A stretch of DNA of 64,000 bases from the NCBI RefSeq assembly GCF_963678635.1, contig NC_087071.1, positions 46,670,889-46,734,888 of the forward strand, given 5' to 3'. Made by a program: the position numbers and the translations under genes. Source of the DNA: Symsagittifera roscoffensis (Eukaryota; Xenacoelomorpha; Acoela; Convolutidae). Shown here one piece after another: positions 10,096-22,300 of the stretch. Every line of letters starts with the position of its first letter. Positions within the stretch are counted from its first letter, which is position 1. The notes beneath the pieces were generated by a model. The model saw only the letters and a program-made list of their open reading frames with translations, was not told the DNA's origin and made no database searches.

Positions 10096-11738
10096 GAAAG
10101 ATCTATGATAATTTGCTCACTAGACTGGAAGATTTTTTCGAGAAGTTTGACAGTTTCGGTACCACTTGCAAACTGGATGCAGTAAATCACTTGTCCTATT
10201 ATGATTGGTTTCATCTTTTGGTCCATGTCATACTTTCAAACAACCAGATCTGAAGGCAAAATTGAGAGTCAGTGCACTAGAGAAACACAGAAAATAATTG
10301 ATTGCTTCAGATTGATGGTTATTGCAACCATTGTAGGACTGTTTTTGAGGCAATGAGTTCGGTTATTTCCATTTTGCCCTCGTTAAGAAGCTAAACCAAG
10401 CCTGAATGATGATGATATTAAACGAGGAACCAAGAAAAAAGAAATAGATGCGCTTCGAAAAGATTACAGTCGAGAAAAAGGATACTCTATAAAAGAATTG
10501 TGAGAGTGTAGTTGGGGGGATCAATTTAAAAACAACGAAGAAATGATAAATCACGTTAGAAGTCACTTTCCTTCAAAAGGCCTCTTTCTGCCAAATCACT
10601 ACTGCAAAACATTAGAAATGAAACAATGTTCGGCTATGTGCTATGTGCTGTGTGATATGAGTGTTCCAAATGAAATAAAAGCAAATTCTCCAAGTTCTTA
10701 CCTATTTTCAAAAATATTGATGTTAGCAGAATTGATATTGGGTAATATATGATAATTTATATGCGGAAGAAAACAATTTGTTGAAACAATCGAAACAAAT
10801 GTTGATATCGAGCTTCAGTTTGACCAACGGAACATTTATCGCACCATTTTCCCTTTTACTTGGATCTTGGATTACAGTGTACAAAAATGCATTGATTTGA
10901 ACAACACACATCGCGTAAAATATTCAACAGTTTCGTTGAATCTGTTGTTGATCCTAGGCGAGCCGGTGATGAAAATACATTATCTAAAGTGGTAGCCGAA
11001 ACAATGAAACTGCTAGGAAACAATCAAATTTTTGACAGATCAAAATATACATTGACAAAAAATCTAGCAGATGAAAAAACCCATAAATGTATCAAAAACC
11101 AGTTATTCATGAGACTAACTATCGTAGCTGAAGGTTTGGAACTTGTTTAATCTACAATAGAGCATTGTGAATCAAATATAGTAGGATTCTTTATACTACA
11201 GTATGCCAAGTTTCGAGAAATAAGTTTCGTATGCCAAGTAACTCTTTTTCGAAAAATTTTGCAATGTCAACATACTTGAAGAACTTGAAATGGATATAGA
11301 TTCTCTCTCAAGGTAAAAAAAAATCATGATCATTTGGCCTAAAGTACAAATATCTCAAAAATACCCCAGATTACCCACCAAATAAAAATAAAGCAAAGAA
11401 GACCTCCCGAGCACCATAAAATAAGCCCCCAACAATTTTTCAAGTAACTCAACCCACTTGTCAAAAAACCAATAAATAATCCGACCACACTTGAATTTAG
11501 CCCAGAAATTCAAAAAATATTCGACGAACGAATCATTTTCTTAAATGCTTTTCTTCTCGTTCTTAAATGCTTTTAAAAAGTATTGACAATTACTGGATGA
11601 GTAGGTGAATTTGAAGTTAACTAACAGAAGAGTTAAAACAATTAAGCATTCAGTTGCCTTTTAAGAATTTAAAAAGGACTGAGCTATTTTTACTTTAAGC
11701 GGGACGTTGAATGTGATGGAAGACCTACTAAAATCTAA
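10096..11738 (+). pseudogene. Family-B DNA polymerase relic, copy 3, interrupted by retroelement tail
   Basis: The relic starts within the antisense ORF region (ctctcgaaagatc) and keeps VVDPRRAGDE (about 10945-10975), KLLGNN near 11005-11025 and the DIDS box at 11293-11304. Immediately after DIDS the sequence switches at 11317 to 259 bp of Gypsy-element tail, then resumes at 11576 with the polymerase C-terminal region and its stop at 11736-11738. About 330 bp present in copy 2 (about 6273-6603) are replaced. A stop in EL-V-stop near 11149 and several shifts mean no product. The C-terminal block here reads FYFKR rather than FYPKR. Confidence 0.7.
11317..11575 (+). mobile_element. Fragment of Gypsy retrotransposon 3' tail inside polymerase relic
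   Basis: From taaaaaaaaatcatgatcat onward, 259 bp match 41766-42011 and 46885-47156 almost base for base. The right-hand junction (tgcttttaaaaagtattgac) is identical at all three sites. No coding potential. The left junction differs from the other two sites, where the upstream part of the element is still attached. Confidence 0.8.
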
Positions 11739-12700
11739 TTTTGTAAGATTTCATATAGTGAAATTTTATATGATGCTGTAAGTTATCAAATTTTCTCTGT
11801 AATTAACTTTTTTTCAACACGTTTTTCAAATGCTGCGTTTGGGTTAACAATTTATTGTTTTTCAATTAAAGAAACAGTTAGAATCCAAATTTTCCATCTC
11901 ACCATCTGAAACAATGAAACCTATAACCCTATATTAATAGATGGGGCGATGACCGGATACTCTATAGCCTATGTTAATTCACAGGGATACCCAAACCCCC
12001 CCCCCCCCCAGCTGAATCTACCCGACATATACTACTCACTGGCGGAACAGAAGGAGAGGAAAAAAGTGGATGTTATTTCATCAAACTGCAAGTGTTGTTT
12101 TGTTCTTTTTGCTTTGTATCTCGTGAGGCTCGTGCATTGTGGTCCCGAGAATAGGAACTCATTAATTCTCCCCCACCACTTTTTTAGGATACTGAAGAAT
12201 AAAATTTCATGGAAACTAGTATTACCCTAGTTGAAATGGTATCTTGAAAAAATGATTGTTTCCATAAAATTAAGTTTCTAAAACACTGCTCAGAAAACGA
12301 TAAAATACTGCTTAGAAAACGACTTTTGTAAACCCGGGTGCCGGCAAATGGGTTAGTTTTGGACCAAGCGACTTAGAGTTAGGCCATTACGAATCAAGTT
12401 ACCAGAACTTTTTTGGTCACACCGACTCAAAAAAAATGAGTAAACTGCAAACTCAGTGGTGTTTGAAATTGAGAGAGACATTAGCAGAAAGCTGTTGAAT
12501 CTGAAACAAACCAACGACATAACTGAACATCTTTACCTAAAATAAAGTCAACAGGTAATCAATTATCGCATTTTTATGTTTTAGCAAAGTACACAAGAAA
12601 ACAGAGCACTAAGCCTGATTCCGGTCCTTTCTCTACCTTCAAATTGCAACTTTAAAAATTTTTTGGACAAAAATTTGAGGGAACAATTTTGAGGGAATGA
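11739..12700. other. Spacer with poly-C tract (copy 3)
   Basis: Counterpart of 1638-2600. The C run spans 11996-12009 (14 C). The small frame 11949-12230 is open here, as in copy 1, but carries no known motif. No gene recognised. Confidence 0.5.
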
Positions 12701-13550
12701 AATTAAAACCAAACAGACAAGAAGCACGTGAATTTATTGAGAAAATTGAGTTTAATTCGATGCGATGAGAACACAATTTTTGTAGTTGATAAAAGTTGTA
12801 CTCTAAAATTCCATTCAACGAAGTTATCGACACAGCTTTCAGAAAATATTTTTGAGCACAAGAAACTTCCGGACAACCGACGCAACAACATAAAGAGGTT
12901 GCTAAACCTTGCTGTAGTGTGAAATTTTAGTGCAATGAGGTATACACAGGTGGGTGGTTTGGCTATGGAAGCCTCTCTTGCAGTAATTCTGACACATGTG
13001 TGAATGAATTAATTCAAACCCTTTTGAGGAAAGGCAAATTTGAAATTCGCAAGCCCATGATAGGACTAAGTGCATCTGTCCAGAATGTAGGAAAAAAGCT
13101 GCCAATAGACAGAAATGGTGAAAACTGTCTAAATTGGGTCCATCAAAATTGTAGTAATCTACAAGAAAATGAAGATATTTTTTTTGCTACAATTACTGCT
13201 ACAATTGCTACTTTTTGCTCGTCGTGCTGTAAATTGAAAAACGACCAGCACTCAGAGGAGATGAAATTTTTTTGAGATATGTGGATGATATCGTTAGAAA
13301 TGAGAAAGAGCTCAGGAAGAAATGTTGAATACAGCAAAAGAATTACATAGTATTCTACAATTCATTTTGCGAAAGGCTAACGAGAAAGGTAAATTAAACT
13401 TTCCTGACATCAATCCTAACCTGGCTTCATTAAAAAAAAAGTTCTGTGGACAGTGTCAGACTGCTCTATCTAATTTTAGGAATTGTGCTCCGCACAGCTA
13501 TAACAAAAACATAGAAAAAAGGCACAGTCTATCGAAAATCTAAAAGTGCT
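12701..13550 (+). pseudogene. Penelope-like element RT relic with Cys/His-rich insertion (copy 3)
   Basis: Best preserved RT relic with an intact catalytic box. KLSTQLSENIFEHKKLPDN lies at about 12815-12872 in one frame, QVGGLAMEAS near 12948-12978 in another, and YVDD at 13278-13289. Between the last two, about 300 bp (against a usual spacing nearer 150) encode Cys/His pairs: CPEC, CLNWVHQNC and CSSCC, in the arrangement of a PHD-like zinc finger spread over two frames. After YVDD comes the thumb-like piece 13322-13543. Several frameshifts and stops make it non-functional. The insertion is absent from copy 1, which diverges exactly at its left end. Confidence 0.75.
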
Positions 13551-13689
13551 CTAATTTGAAATATTTTTGGAGAGGCCTTGCATAAAGGTAAACAAAAAAG
13601 AATAGTTTCGTAACCAATACGCAGAATCATGACTCATACCACTGCCTCGACAATGTGTGACAAAGTCATCAAAGTAAAGCTCAAGAAGA

Positions 13690-14195
13690 GCTTGGCAAGT
13701 GCCAGAATCAAGGGGTATTAATTAAAAGGACACACTAGTCATGATTGTGGTGCAGTACCGGGGGTAAGGCAAGTCTGTTTTTGCAAATAAGGCGCGGAAT
13801 ATAGTCAAGGCATCAATTGTATTCAACACACAAAGAACTGAAAACTTGCCTATCATCCTTAACGTATAGTTTTTTGGGGAACCAAAAATAAAAGCGGCTT
13901 ACAAGATTTCATGTTTTGAACTCAATTCCACCTTTATTTGCCAAACGGTTTGACATCTATGCACTAGAAAAGACGAACACGGGAAAGAAAGCTCACTGTT
14001 GTAACAACATCTCAGGCAGTGTGGAAATGAGGGCTGGTTGGCGGCAACGTCATGGAAGGTAAAATAACAAGCTATTACCAAAATGAAGCTACTGACATTC
14101 AAAGCACTTCACATCTGGGGTGAGAGACTTAGAATTTACACGCGCAATGAGTTCAATAGCAGGAAAATGTCCGTGAAGTTTTAGTTTTGAAATAA
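13690..14195 (+). pseudogene. GIY-YIG endonuclease domain relic (copy 3)
   Basis: Same order of motifs as copy 2. The ISC, Q-T-V-x-H-L and DEHGKES-like segments lie at about 13895-14010, QHLRQCG near 14010-14030, and the LLTFKALHIWGERL segment near 14090-14125. Interrupting stops and one-base shifts differ partly from copy 2, which shows independent decay since duplication. The full-length domain is still present here, unlike copies 4 and 5, which share a deletion of about 145 bp. Confidence 0.72.
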
Positions 14196-14258
14196 AAGTT
14201 TTGGCTCAAAAGACAAATAAACAATCATTAAAACAAAAACAATATTACAATAAATCAG

Positions 14259-16826
14259 CAAATATGCTACACTGAAAAAATCAAATTTGAAACAGATGAA
14301 ACTATAATAGAAAAAACAGAATGTCCTGATGAAGTTTAAGCTAAACGATTGAATCACTAAGTTATTTTGCCGCAAGTTTTAAACATGCAAACATATTATT
14401 GTCTGAATTCTTAATTGTTTTATTTTGTCAAATGTCTCAAGTCATCCTCATGATCAACGATCGTTTTGTAAGAAACTTGGTTCTTTCAAAGCTGATGATG
14501 CACAAATCTGCAAAGTTTCTTAATCTGATTTTGAATTAATTTTATCTTTTTTTAATTTACGAAAATTTACAAAATCATTCTCATCAATTAAGATTTTTCT
14601 TCTCATAAAGAAAAAATGATTGTGATTCTTTTTCGAAGATTTGAAGAAAAGTAATTTTAAAAATTAGGGAAAAACATTAATTCTTGTTAGAGATCATTTT
14701 AATTCAGAAAAACTAGTAAACGAACAAAGTAAAACTAATAAACGAACGAAGTAAACAAAACGAAAAATAAACGAGTGAAAAGTAATTTGTGCTTCGAAAG
14801 AAATACTCCGCCCAATGATCGAAAACACATATGAAGTAAAATTGGTGAGATCCCCAACTTAGACATAATAAAATCATTTTCAAGAAACTCCTAGGACGGA
14901 TACTAGAAATGATTTGAACCGGGCATGCAAAAAACTGGACATCTCGAACCCCCTGGCCTAGGTACCTGTGTTTCTCAGAGTGGGACCAAAGCTTACTCTG
15001 TTACAGTACTAGCTGAGTAAAGTTCTATTGTAGAACCTCAGAAAACCTGAGTCCTTTCTTCCGTTGTTACGCTTTTGGTAAATTGTGCTCAACTTGATAT
15101 CTGGAAGTCCTTTTCCACTCCTCAATGATTATAGGGAGTCGAAACTTTGAGATACGATAGGTAATGACAAAAGACAGAATGTTTTTCAATTTAAGGGAAA
15201 TCAAACTGTTGGACCGGAACTTAAAAGCACTTCAAAAAGCCAACCTTCTACCGGAGCGGGGCAAATCACTCACAATAAATGCGACAAAAGACACCAGACA
15301 CCAACAGAGGAAAAAACCGTGGTGAATGAAATCTCTCCGGCAACCTTCGCATTCAAGCTATTTTCTCTGGCACTTCAACAGTCATTTGGAACAAATAAAA
15401 CGGTTGAAATAAATATACATTTTTTTCAAAATTGATTTTATTATTTTTTGACTCGATGAACAAAAAAAAGTAAAAAAAATTTCCATCCAATTTATCATCG
15501 CAAACCTTACTTTAGTTCTTCGAAAAACATAATCACTTTTGGTTTTTTTTCGAATTCAAGACTATCTAATTTAGTTACTCTGTTTTGGGCCAATCTAACC
15601 CTAAGATGGACTTACTTTTTAATCTACCACCTTCCTTTAAAAAATTTTAAAAACGAGAGGCTCGGTAGAGAAGTGATAAGATTTAGTTAGTCAAATTTGT
15701 AAACATCCAGAACGCAGCAAACTAAAATTCACAGCAGAAACCTAAGGTACTACCTTAAAGTTTTTTTAAAGAAAGGAGTGGGAGTTTTTCAACAGATTCA
15801 TAAGGATCAAGTTAAATAGGATCGATGATCCTAATACAATTTTGGCAAAATAAGAACGCAACCTAGGAAATATTGCTATGGGAGAGGCATACACTTCGGT
15901 AAAGCTAATCAAAAGTGCGTATCTTGTTATTGATTAATCAAAACAAAAACTAGAAAAGTGAACAAATGCTCGATTGAAAACTAGTTTGAGCTTCCATAGA
16001 AGTAGTCCGCTCTATGATCGAAAGCCCAATTGAAGTACAATTGGTAGATCCCACCTTTTCATATTGGGAGCTAATGAAGCCAATTTCATGAAATGCAGGA
16101 TACTAGAGATAATATGAACCGAAAATTTATAAATGTGGATCCCTCAAACCGTCCTGGTCTAGTTGCTAATGGTTCCCGGAATGGGGTCAAGCTTTAAAAT
16201 AATATAAAACTAATTAAGAGAGTTTCAATTTTACAATCCCCAGATTCGGATGCTTTTTTCTGAAGTTACGCTCCTGGAAAAAAGTCCGCAACCCTGACAC
16301 CCGAAGTTGTTTTACTGCTCCCAGTGAGCGTAGGTAAGTGAAATTTTGAGATACGGTAGGTAATGGCAAAAGACATCAGAAATTACAATTTCAGCCAAAC
16401 CCGACTGTTTGACTGGATTTTATTAGCATTTGAGAACAACCAACCTTCTAGCGAACAGGGACAAATCACGCACAATAATGGCAATAAAATTCAACAGACA
16501 CCAACTCCGGAAAAGTAATCGCGGTGAATGAGTACGCACGTTGACACACATGTTGGTTATACTAAAACTTCTAGTCAAACATGAAAATTACTAAGCTACC
16601 AGAGGTGGCTTTTAGGTGCAATTAGACCCCTAATAGGCGAATTGCGCTTCCCTGATAGCTAGAAAGTCGGGATTGAAATAGACTACAGACGGGAAAGTAA
16701 TAGGCTTCAAATGAGGTAGCAACATCAGAAAAAACTATCTCCTAGACACAAGAGACCGGAACAAAAACGGGATAATTAAAGCAATCCTTGCAAAATTGCC
16801 TAGATAAACATAACTTGGCTGTGAGG
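14259..16826. repeat. 2.57-kb tandem duplication, left copy
   Basis: The string aatatgctacactgaaaaaa at 14261 recurs at 16829, an offset of 2568. The two copies are nearly identical, with scattered substitutions and a short deletion in the right copy around 18190 (the aatctaccaccttccttt stretch). The junction reads gtgaggcaaatatg at 16821. Content is the non-coding tail of the PLE unit followed by repeat modules; no gene is seen. Confidence 0.9.
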
Positions 16827-19379
16827 CAAATATGCTACACTGAAAAAATCAAATTTGAAACAGATGAAACTATAATAGAAAAAACAGAATGTCCTGATGA
16901 AGTTTAAGCTAAACGATTGAATCACTAAGTTATTTTGCCGCAAGTTTTAAACATGCAAACATATTATTGTCTGAATTCTTAATTGTTTTATTTTGTCAAA
17001 TGTCTCAAGTCATCCTCATGATCAACGATCGTTTTGTAAGAAACTTGGTTCTTTCAAAGCTGATGATGCACAAATCTGCAAAGTTTCTTAATCTGATTTT
17101 GAATTAATTTCATCTTTTTTTAATTTACGAAAATTTACAAAATCATTCTCATCAATTAAGATTTTTCTTCTCATAAAGAAAAAATGATTGTGATTCTTTT
17201 TCGAAGATTTGAAGAAAAGCAATTTTAAAAATTAGGGAAAAACATTAATTCTTGTTAGAGATCATTTTAATTCAGAAAAACTAGTAAACGAACAAAGTAA
17301 AACTAATAAACGAACGAAGTAAACAAAACGAAAAATAAACGAGTGAAAAGTAATTTGTGCTTCGAAAGAAATACTCCGCCCAATGATCGAAAACACATAT
17401 GAAGTAAAATTGGCGAGATCCCCAACTTAGACATAATAAAACCATTTTCAAGAAACTCCTAGGACGGATACTAGAAATGATTTGAACCGGGCATGCAAAA
17501 AACTGGACATCTCGAACCCCCTGGCCTAGGTACCTGTGTTTCTCAGAGTGGGACCAAAGCTTACTCTGTTACAGTACTAGCTGAGTAAAGTTCTATTGTA
17601 GAACCTCAGAAAACCTGAGTCCTTTCTTCCGTTGTTACGCTTTTGGTAAATTGTGCTCAACTTGATATCTGGAAGTCCTTTTCCACTCCTCAATGATTAT
17701 AGGGAGTCGAAACTTTGAGATACGATAGGTAATGACAAAAGACAGAATGTTTTTCAATTTAAGGGAAATCAAACTGTTGGACCGGAACTTAAAAGCACTT
17801 CAAAAAGCCAACCTTCTACCGGAGCGGGGCAAATCACTCACAATAAATGCGACAAAAGACACCAGACACCAACAGAGGAAAAAACAGTGGTGAATGAAAT
17901 CTCTCCGGCAACCTTCGCATTCAAGCTATTTTCTCTGGCACTTCAACAGTCATTTGGAACAAATAAAACGGTTGAAATAAATATACATTTTTCTCAAAAT
18001 TGATTTTATTATTTTTTGACTCGATGAACAAAAAAAAGTAAAAAAAATTTCCATCCAATTTATCATCGCAAACCTTACTTTAGTTCTTCGAAAAACATAA
18101 TCACTTTTGGTTTTTTTTCGAATTCAAGACTATCTAATTTAGTTACTCTGTTTTGGGCCAATCTAACCCTAAGATGGACTTACTTTTTTTAAAAAATTTT
18201 AAAAACGAGAGGCTCGGTAGAGAAGTGATAAGATTTAGTTAGTCAAATTTTTAAACATCCAGAACGCAGCAAACTAAAATTCACAGCAGAAACCTAAGGT
18301 ACTACCTTAAAGTTTTTTTAAAGAAAGGAGTGGGAGTTTTTCAACAGATTCATAAGGATCAAGTTAAATAGGATCGATGATCCTAATACAATTTTGGCAA
18401 AATAAGAACGCAACCTAGGAAATATTGCTATGGGAGAGGCATACACTTCGGTAAAGCTAATCAAAAGTGCGTATCTTGTTATTGATTAATCAAAACAAAA
18501 ACTAGAAAAGTGAACAAATGCTCGATTGAAAACTAGTTTGAGCTTCCATAGAAGTAGTCCGCTCTATGGTCGAAAGCCCAATTGAAGTACAATTGGTAGA
18601 TCCCACCTTTTCATATTGGGAGCTAATGAAGCCAATTTCATGAAATGCAGGATACTAGAGATAATATGAACCGAAAATTTATAAATGTGGATCCCTCAAA
18701 CCGTCCTGGTCTAGTTGCTAATGGTTCCCGGAATGGGGTCAAGCTTTAAAATAATATAAAACTAATTAAGAGAGTTTCAATTTTACAATCCCCAGATTCG
18801 GATGCTTTTTTCTGAAGTTACGCTCCTGGAAAAAAGTCCGCAACCCTGACACCCGAAGTTGTTTTACTGCTCCCAGTGAGCGTAGGTAAGTGAAATTTTG
18901 AGATACGGTAGGTAATGGCAAAAGACATCAGAAATTACAATTTCAGCCAAACCCGACTGTTTGACTGGATTTTATTAGCATTTGAGAACAACCAACCTTC
19001 TACCGAACAGGGAAAAATCACGCACAATAATGGCAATAAAAGTAAACAGACACCAACTCCGGAAAAGTAATCGCGGTGAATGAGTACGCACGTTGACACA
19101 CATGTTGGTTATACTAAAACTTCTAGTCAAACATGAAAATTACTAAGCTACCAGAGGTGGCTTTTAGGTGCAATTAGACCCCTAATAGGCGAATTGCGCT
19201 TCCCTGATAGCTAGAAAGTCGGGATTGAAATAGACTACAGACGGGAAAGTAATAGGCTTCAAATGAGGTAGCAACATCAGAAAAAAACTATCTCCTAGAC
19301 ACAAGAGACCGGAACAAAAACGGGATAATTAAAGCAATCCTTGCAAAATTGCCTAGATAAACATAACTTGGCTGTGAGG
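16827..19379. repeat. 2.57-kb tandem duplication, right copy
   Basis: Right-hand copy of 14259-16826. It leaves the duplication at ctgtgaggt (19371-19379) and continues into the next module. The corresponding region of block B (49735-52280) has only one copy, so this duplication happened after the two blocks separated, or was lost from B. No coding sequence is visible. Confidence 0.9.
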
Positions 19380-22300
19380 TGAAACTGGACTTGACGTTTG
19401 CACAAAACGGTGATAACTTTGATCAGCTTGTTAATAACAACTACTGTCGTCAGGAAAAAATTCTCTTAGTACTATCTATGAAAATGGGTACCAAAGTGAA
19501 GGTCATGAATTGAAGAGTTGATCAGCTTTCTATTATTATTAAGTAAAACTCAAACTGACAGAGTAGCAAAAAAAATTACGGCTAGTCTACCCTTACAGAG
19601 AGAGATCAATTTGAAGCTAGATTGCAGTCATTTTTCCGAGTTGGAGTGAGCAAAGTTTTGAAAAAAATGTCCAGTGGAATTGAAACAGTTAAAAGAATAG
19701 AATTTTTAACCACTTTTTTAACCACAATTTTTAACCTAATAACCAACTGCTATTGCTTAAATTACACTAACATGATATTCTTTAAAGTGAAAACTTATTA
19801 AAATACTTGCATCCTTGAACTGATTTCAAAATGCAACCAAAATGTCAGTTTTTTTCCTCATCAATTAAGAATTTGATCAGAAGAAAAATTAAATATATTT
19901 TGTATCAAAACTAAGTCACAGATAGCATTCATATGAGATAAGCCCCCAAACCAACAAGTACGGTTCAAAAATCCCTTGCCGACAGTTTTATAATTTTCTC
20001 ACAATACTTTGCCCCCAAGCTAAATACGCACAACATAGGCAAAACGAACCTCGATAATTCTTTGCTTTGTGTCTACACAAAACTGCTATGATGATGAGTT
20101 GGAGCCAAATCTGCGTGCGGTGGATGAAATAAATTTTTATATGGAATTCATAAATGAAAATGATGTTAGCTCTAACATAACGGCTCATGGACTTGAGGCT
20201 TTTTCAGACGAATTTCTTTTGAGTATGATATTTTCAAACCTGACTCCAAATTTTTCCCGAAACCTCTCGACGTAACACAAGAGCGAGAAAACATTGAAAA
20301 TCTAAAAACATCATTCGACATGGAGCAAAGTAGAGCATCCACTGGAAGAGCATCAATAGAATCTTGTAAAATTTTGCAGTAAGTAGCAAGTAAACTAAGA
20401 AAGAAAACGATTTGAGTCACAGTATGATAAATTGATTTTTTTTCTACAAACCAAAATATAATTTGCACAGCTTACTATTCACGCGTTTTGGGCGTCAGAG
20501 TTTGAAAAAAAAGATAGTTCTAGTAGTGCAATAATTGACGAGGGTAGTACTTGAAAGAAAAGTCTAGAGATGTTTCCAATTCATAGCGCCGGTGTTGCCC
20601 TATCTAAGACGGAAGGTAGGCCCCTTTTATTTGATAATTTTTTGAAATCACTCAATCAGATTTTTGAAAATAATTTGTTCTGTTTTGGGCCAATAAGTGC
20701 CTAATATGATTCTACTTTGCTATTTTCCCCTCCTTTCAAAGAAAGGGGTGTGGGAGAAGTTAGAAATCTTTATTTAATCGATTTTTTGGTCAATCAGAAT
20801 GCAGCATATTCTATTTCTCAGCAGAAAACTCATTCGCTAAATTTCAGTTTTTTTGAGAGTTAGTTCAAAAAGACACATGAGGAGATCAGATGGGAGGGAA
20901 ACAAAAACTCGACAGATAAAAAAGTGAAAGTTTCTATTTTGTGTAAAAAACGCATTTAAATCTACCAAAAACGCTACTTATATTCAATTTTATTGCAAGT
21001 AATTTTTTATTCAGCTTCTCTCCTAATGAGCGAAGTTGAAAAACAAAAATTTTTTTCATCAAAAAATTTGCTTTTATTTCTTCAAATGACGTAATCATTG
21101 TATTTTATCAGAAATTGAAAATATTTGATTTAGTTATTCGGTTTTGGGCCGTTAAGTGCCTAAGATGGATTTATTTAACAATCTCTGTTCCATTCAAAGA
21201 AAGAGTAGTGGGAGAGTGATAGTAGAAATTTTTGACCAACCAGAATGCAGCAAAACTTAGCTCGTAGCAGAACGCATGAGCTAATATACAGTATTTTTCA
21301 AGGATCTCAAATTTCTTAAAAGTTACATAAATGGGAGATTAAATAAGATCAGTGATCCTAATAAAATTTTGGCAAACTAAGAACTCAAATTGAAAAATCA
21401 TCACCCAGGGGAAATGCATGCATTCTTTTAAAGATAAAGAATTGTTAGTAGCTTGGTTTTGATTAACTAAAACGGTAAGGAGAAAAGTTAAGAAACAAAA
21501 GAATGCAGAATGGTTCGAGCTTCGAAACAAGTAGTCTGTCCTATGATGCAAAGCCTAAATGAAACAAAATTGGCGGACCCATCTTTCCAAATGGGAACAA
21601 AAGAAACCAATTTTATATAATTTTAGGACGAATACTGGAGATTGACGGACCGGAAGTTAATAGCACTTTAGAAAACCATTTTCTTACCGGAAATAGGCAA
21701 TTCACTCAATATCATGGCGTCAACAGACACTAGATACCGACTCCGGAAATTAGGCCGTGGTGAAAAAACCACTTCCTGCGACTATCAAAATCAAACATTT
21801 TTCTCAGGCACTTCAACAAACATTTGAAGCAGATAAAATGTTCAAAACTTTTACTTCGTATGAAAAATTTACTTCGAATCTGCCAAAAAGCAATTTGAAT
21901 CACATTTTTGCTAATTCATTTTGATTCAGCTGCTATCTCAAGAGCAAGTTTTGAGGAACAAACAATCTCTTTTTTTTAATGAGCAGAAAAACTGAATTTT
22001 TTTAAAATTTAAATTACTATCGAAACAGTGACTATAGGTCCCCAAAAAAATTTAAAGCTTTTTACTTTTTGAAATCAAAATTATTTGATTTAGTTTTTCT
22101 GCTTTGGCCGATTAAGTCCCCAAGTTTACTCAAGAAGCTCCCCTCTCCTTTTGAGGAAGGTGGCGTGGAAGGGAGAAAGGAAGGTTTAGATAGTCGATTT
22201 TTTGACCATCCACTATGCAGCAAACTATAACCTCAACAGAAAACTCAGGTGATGATTAAAAGTACATTTCTAAGAACTTAAGGTTCATCAAAAGATGCAC

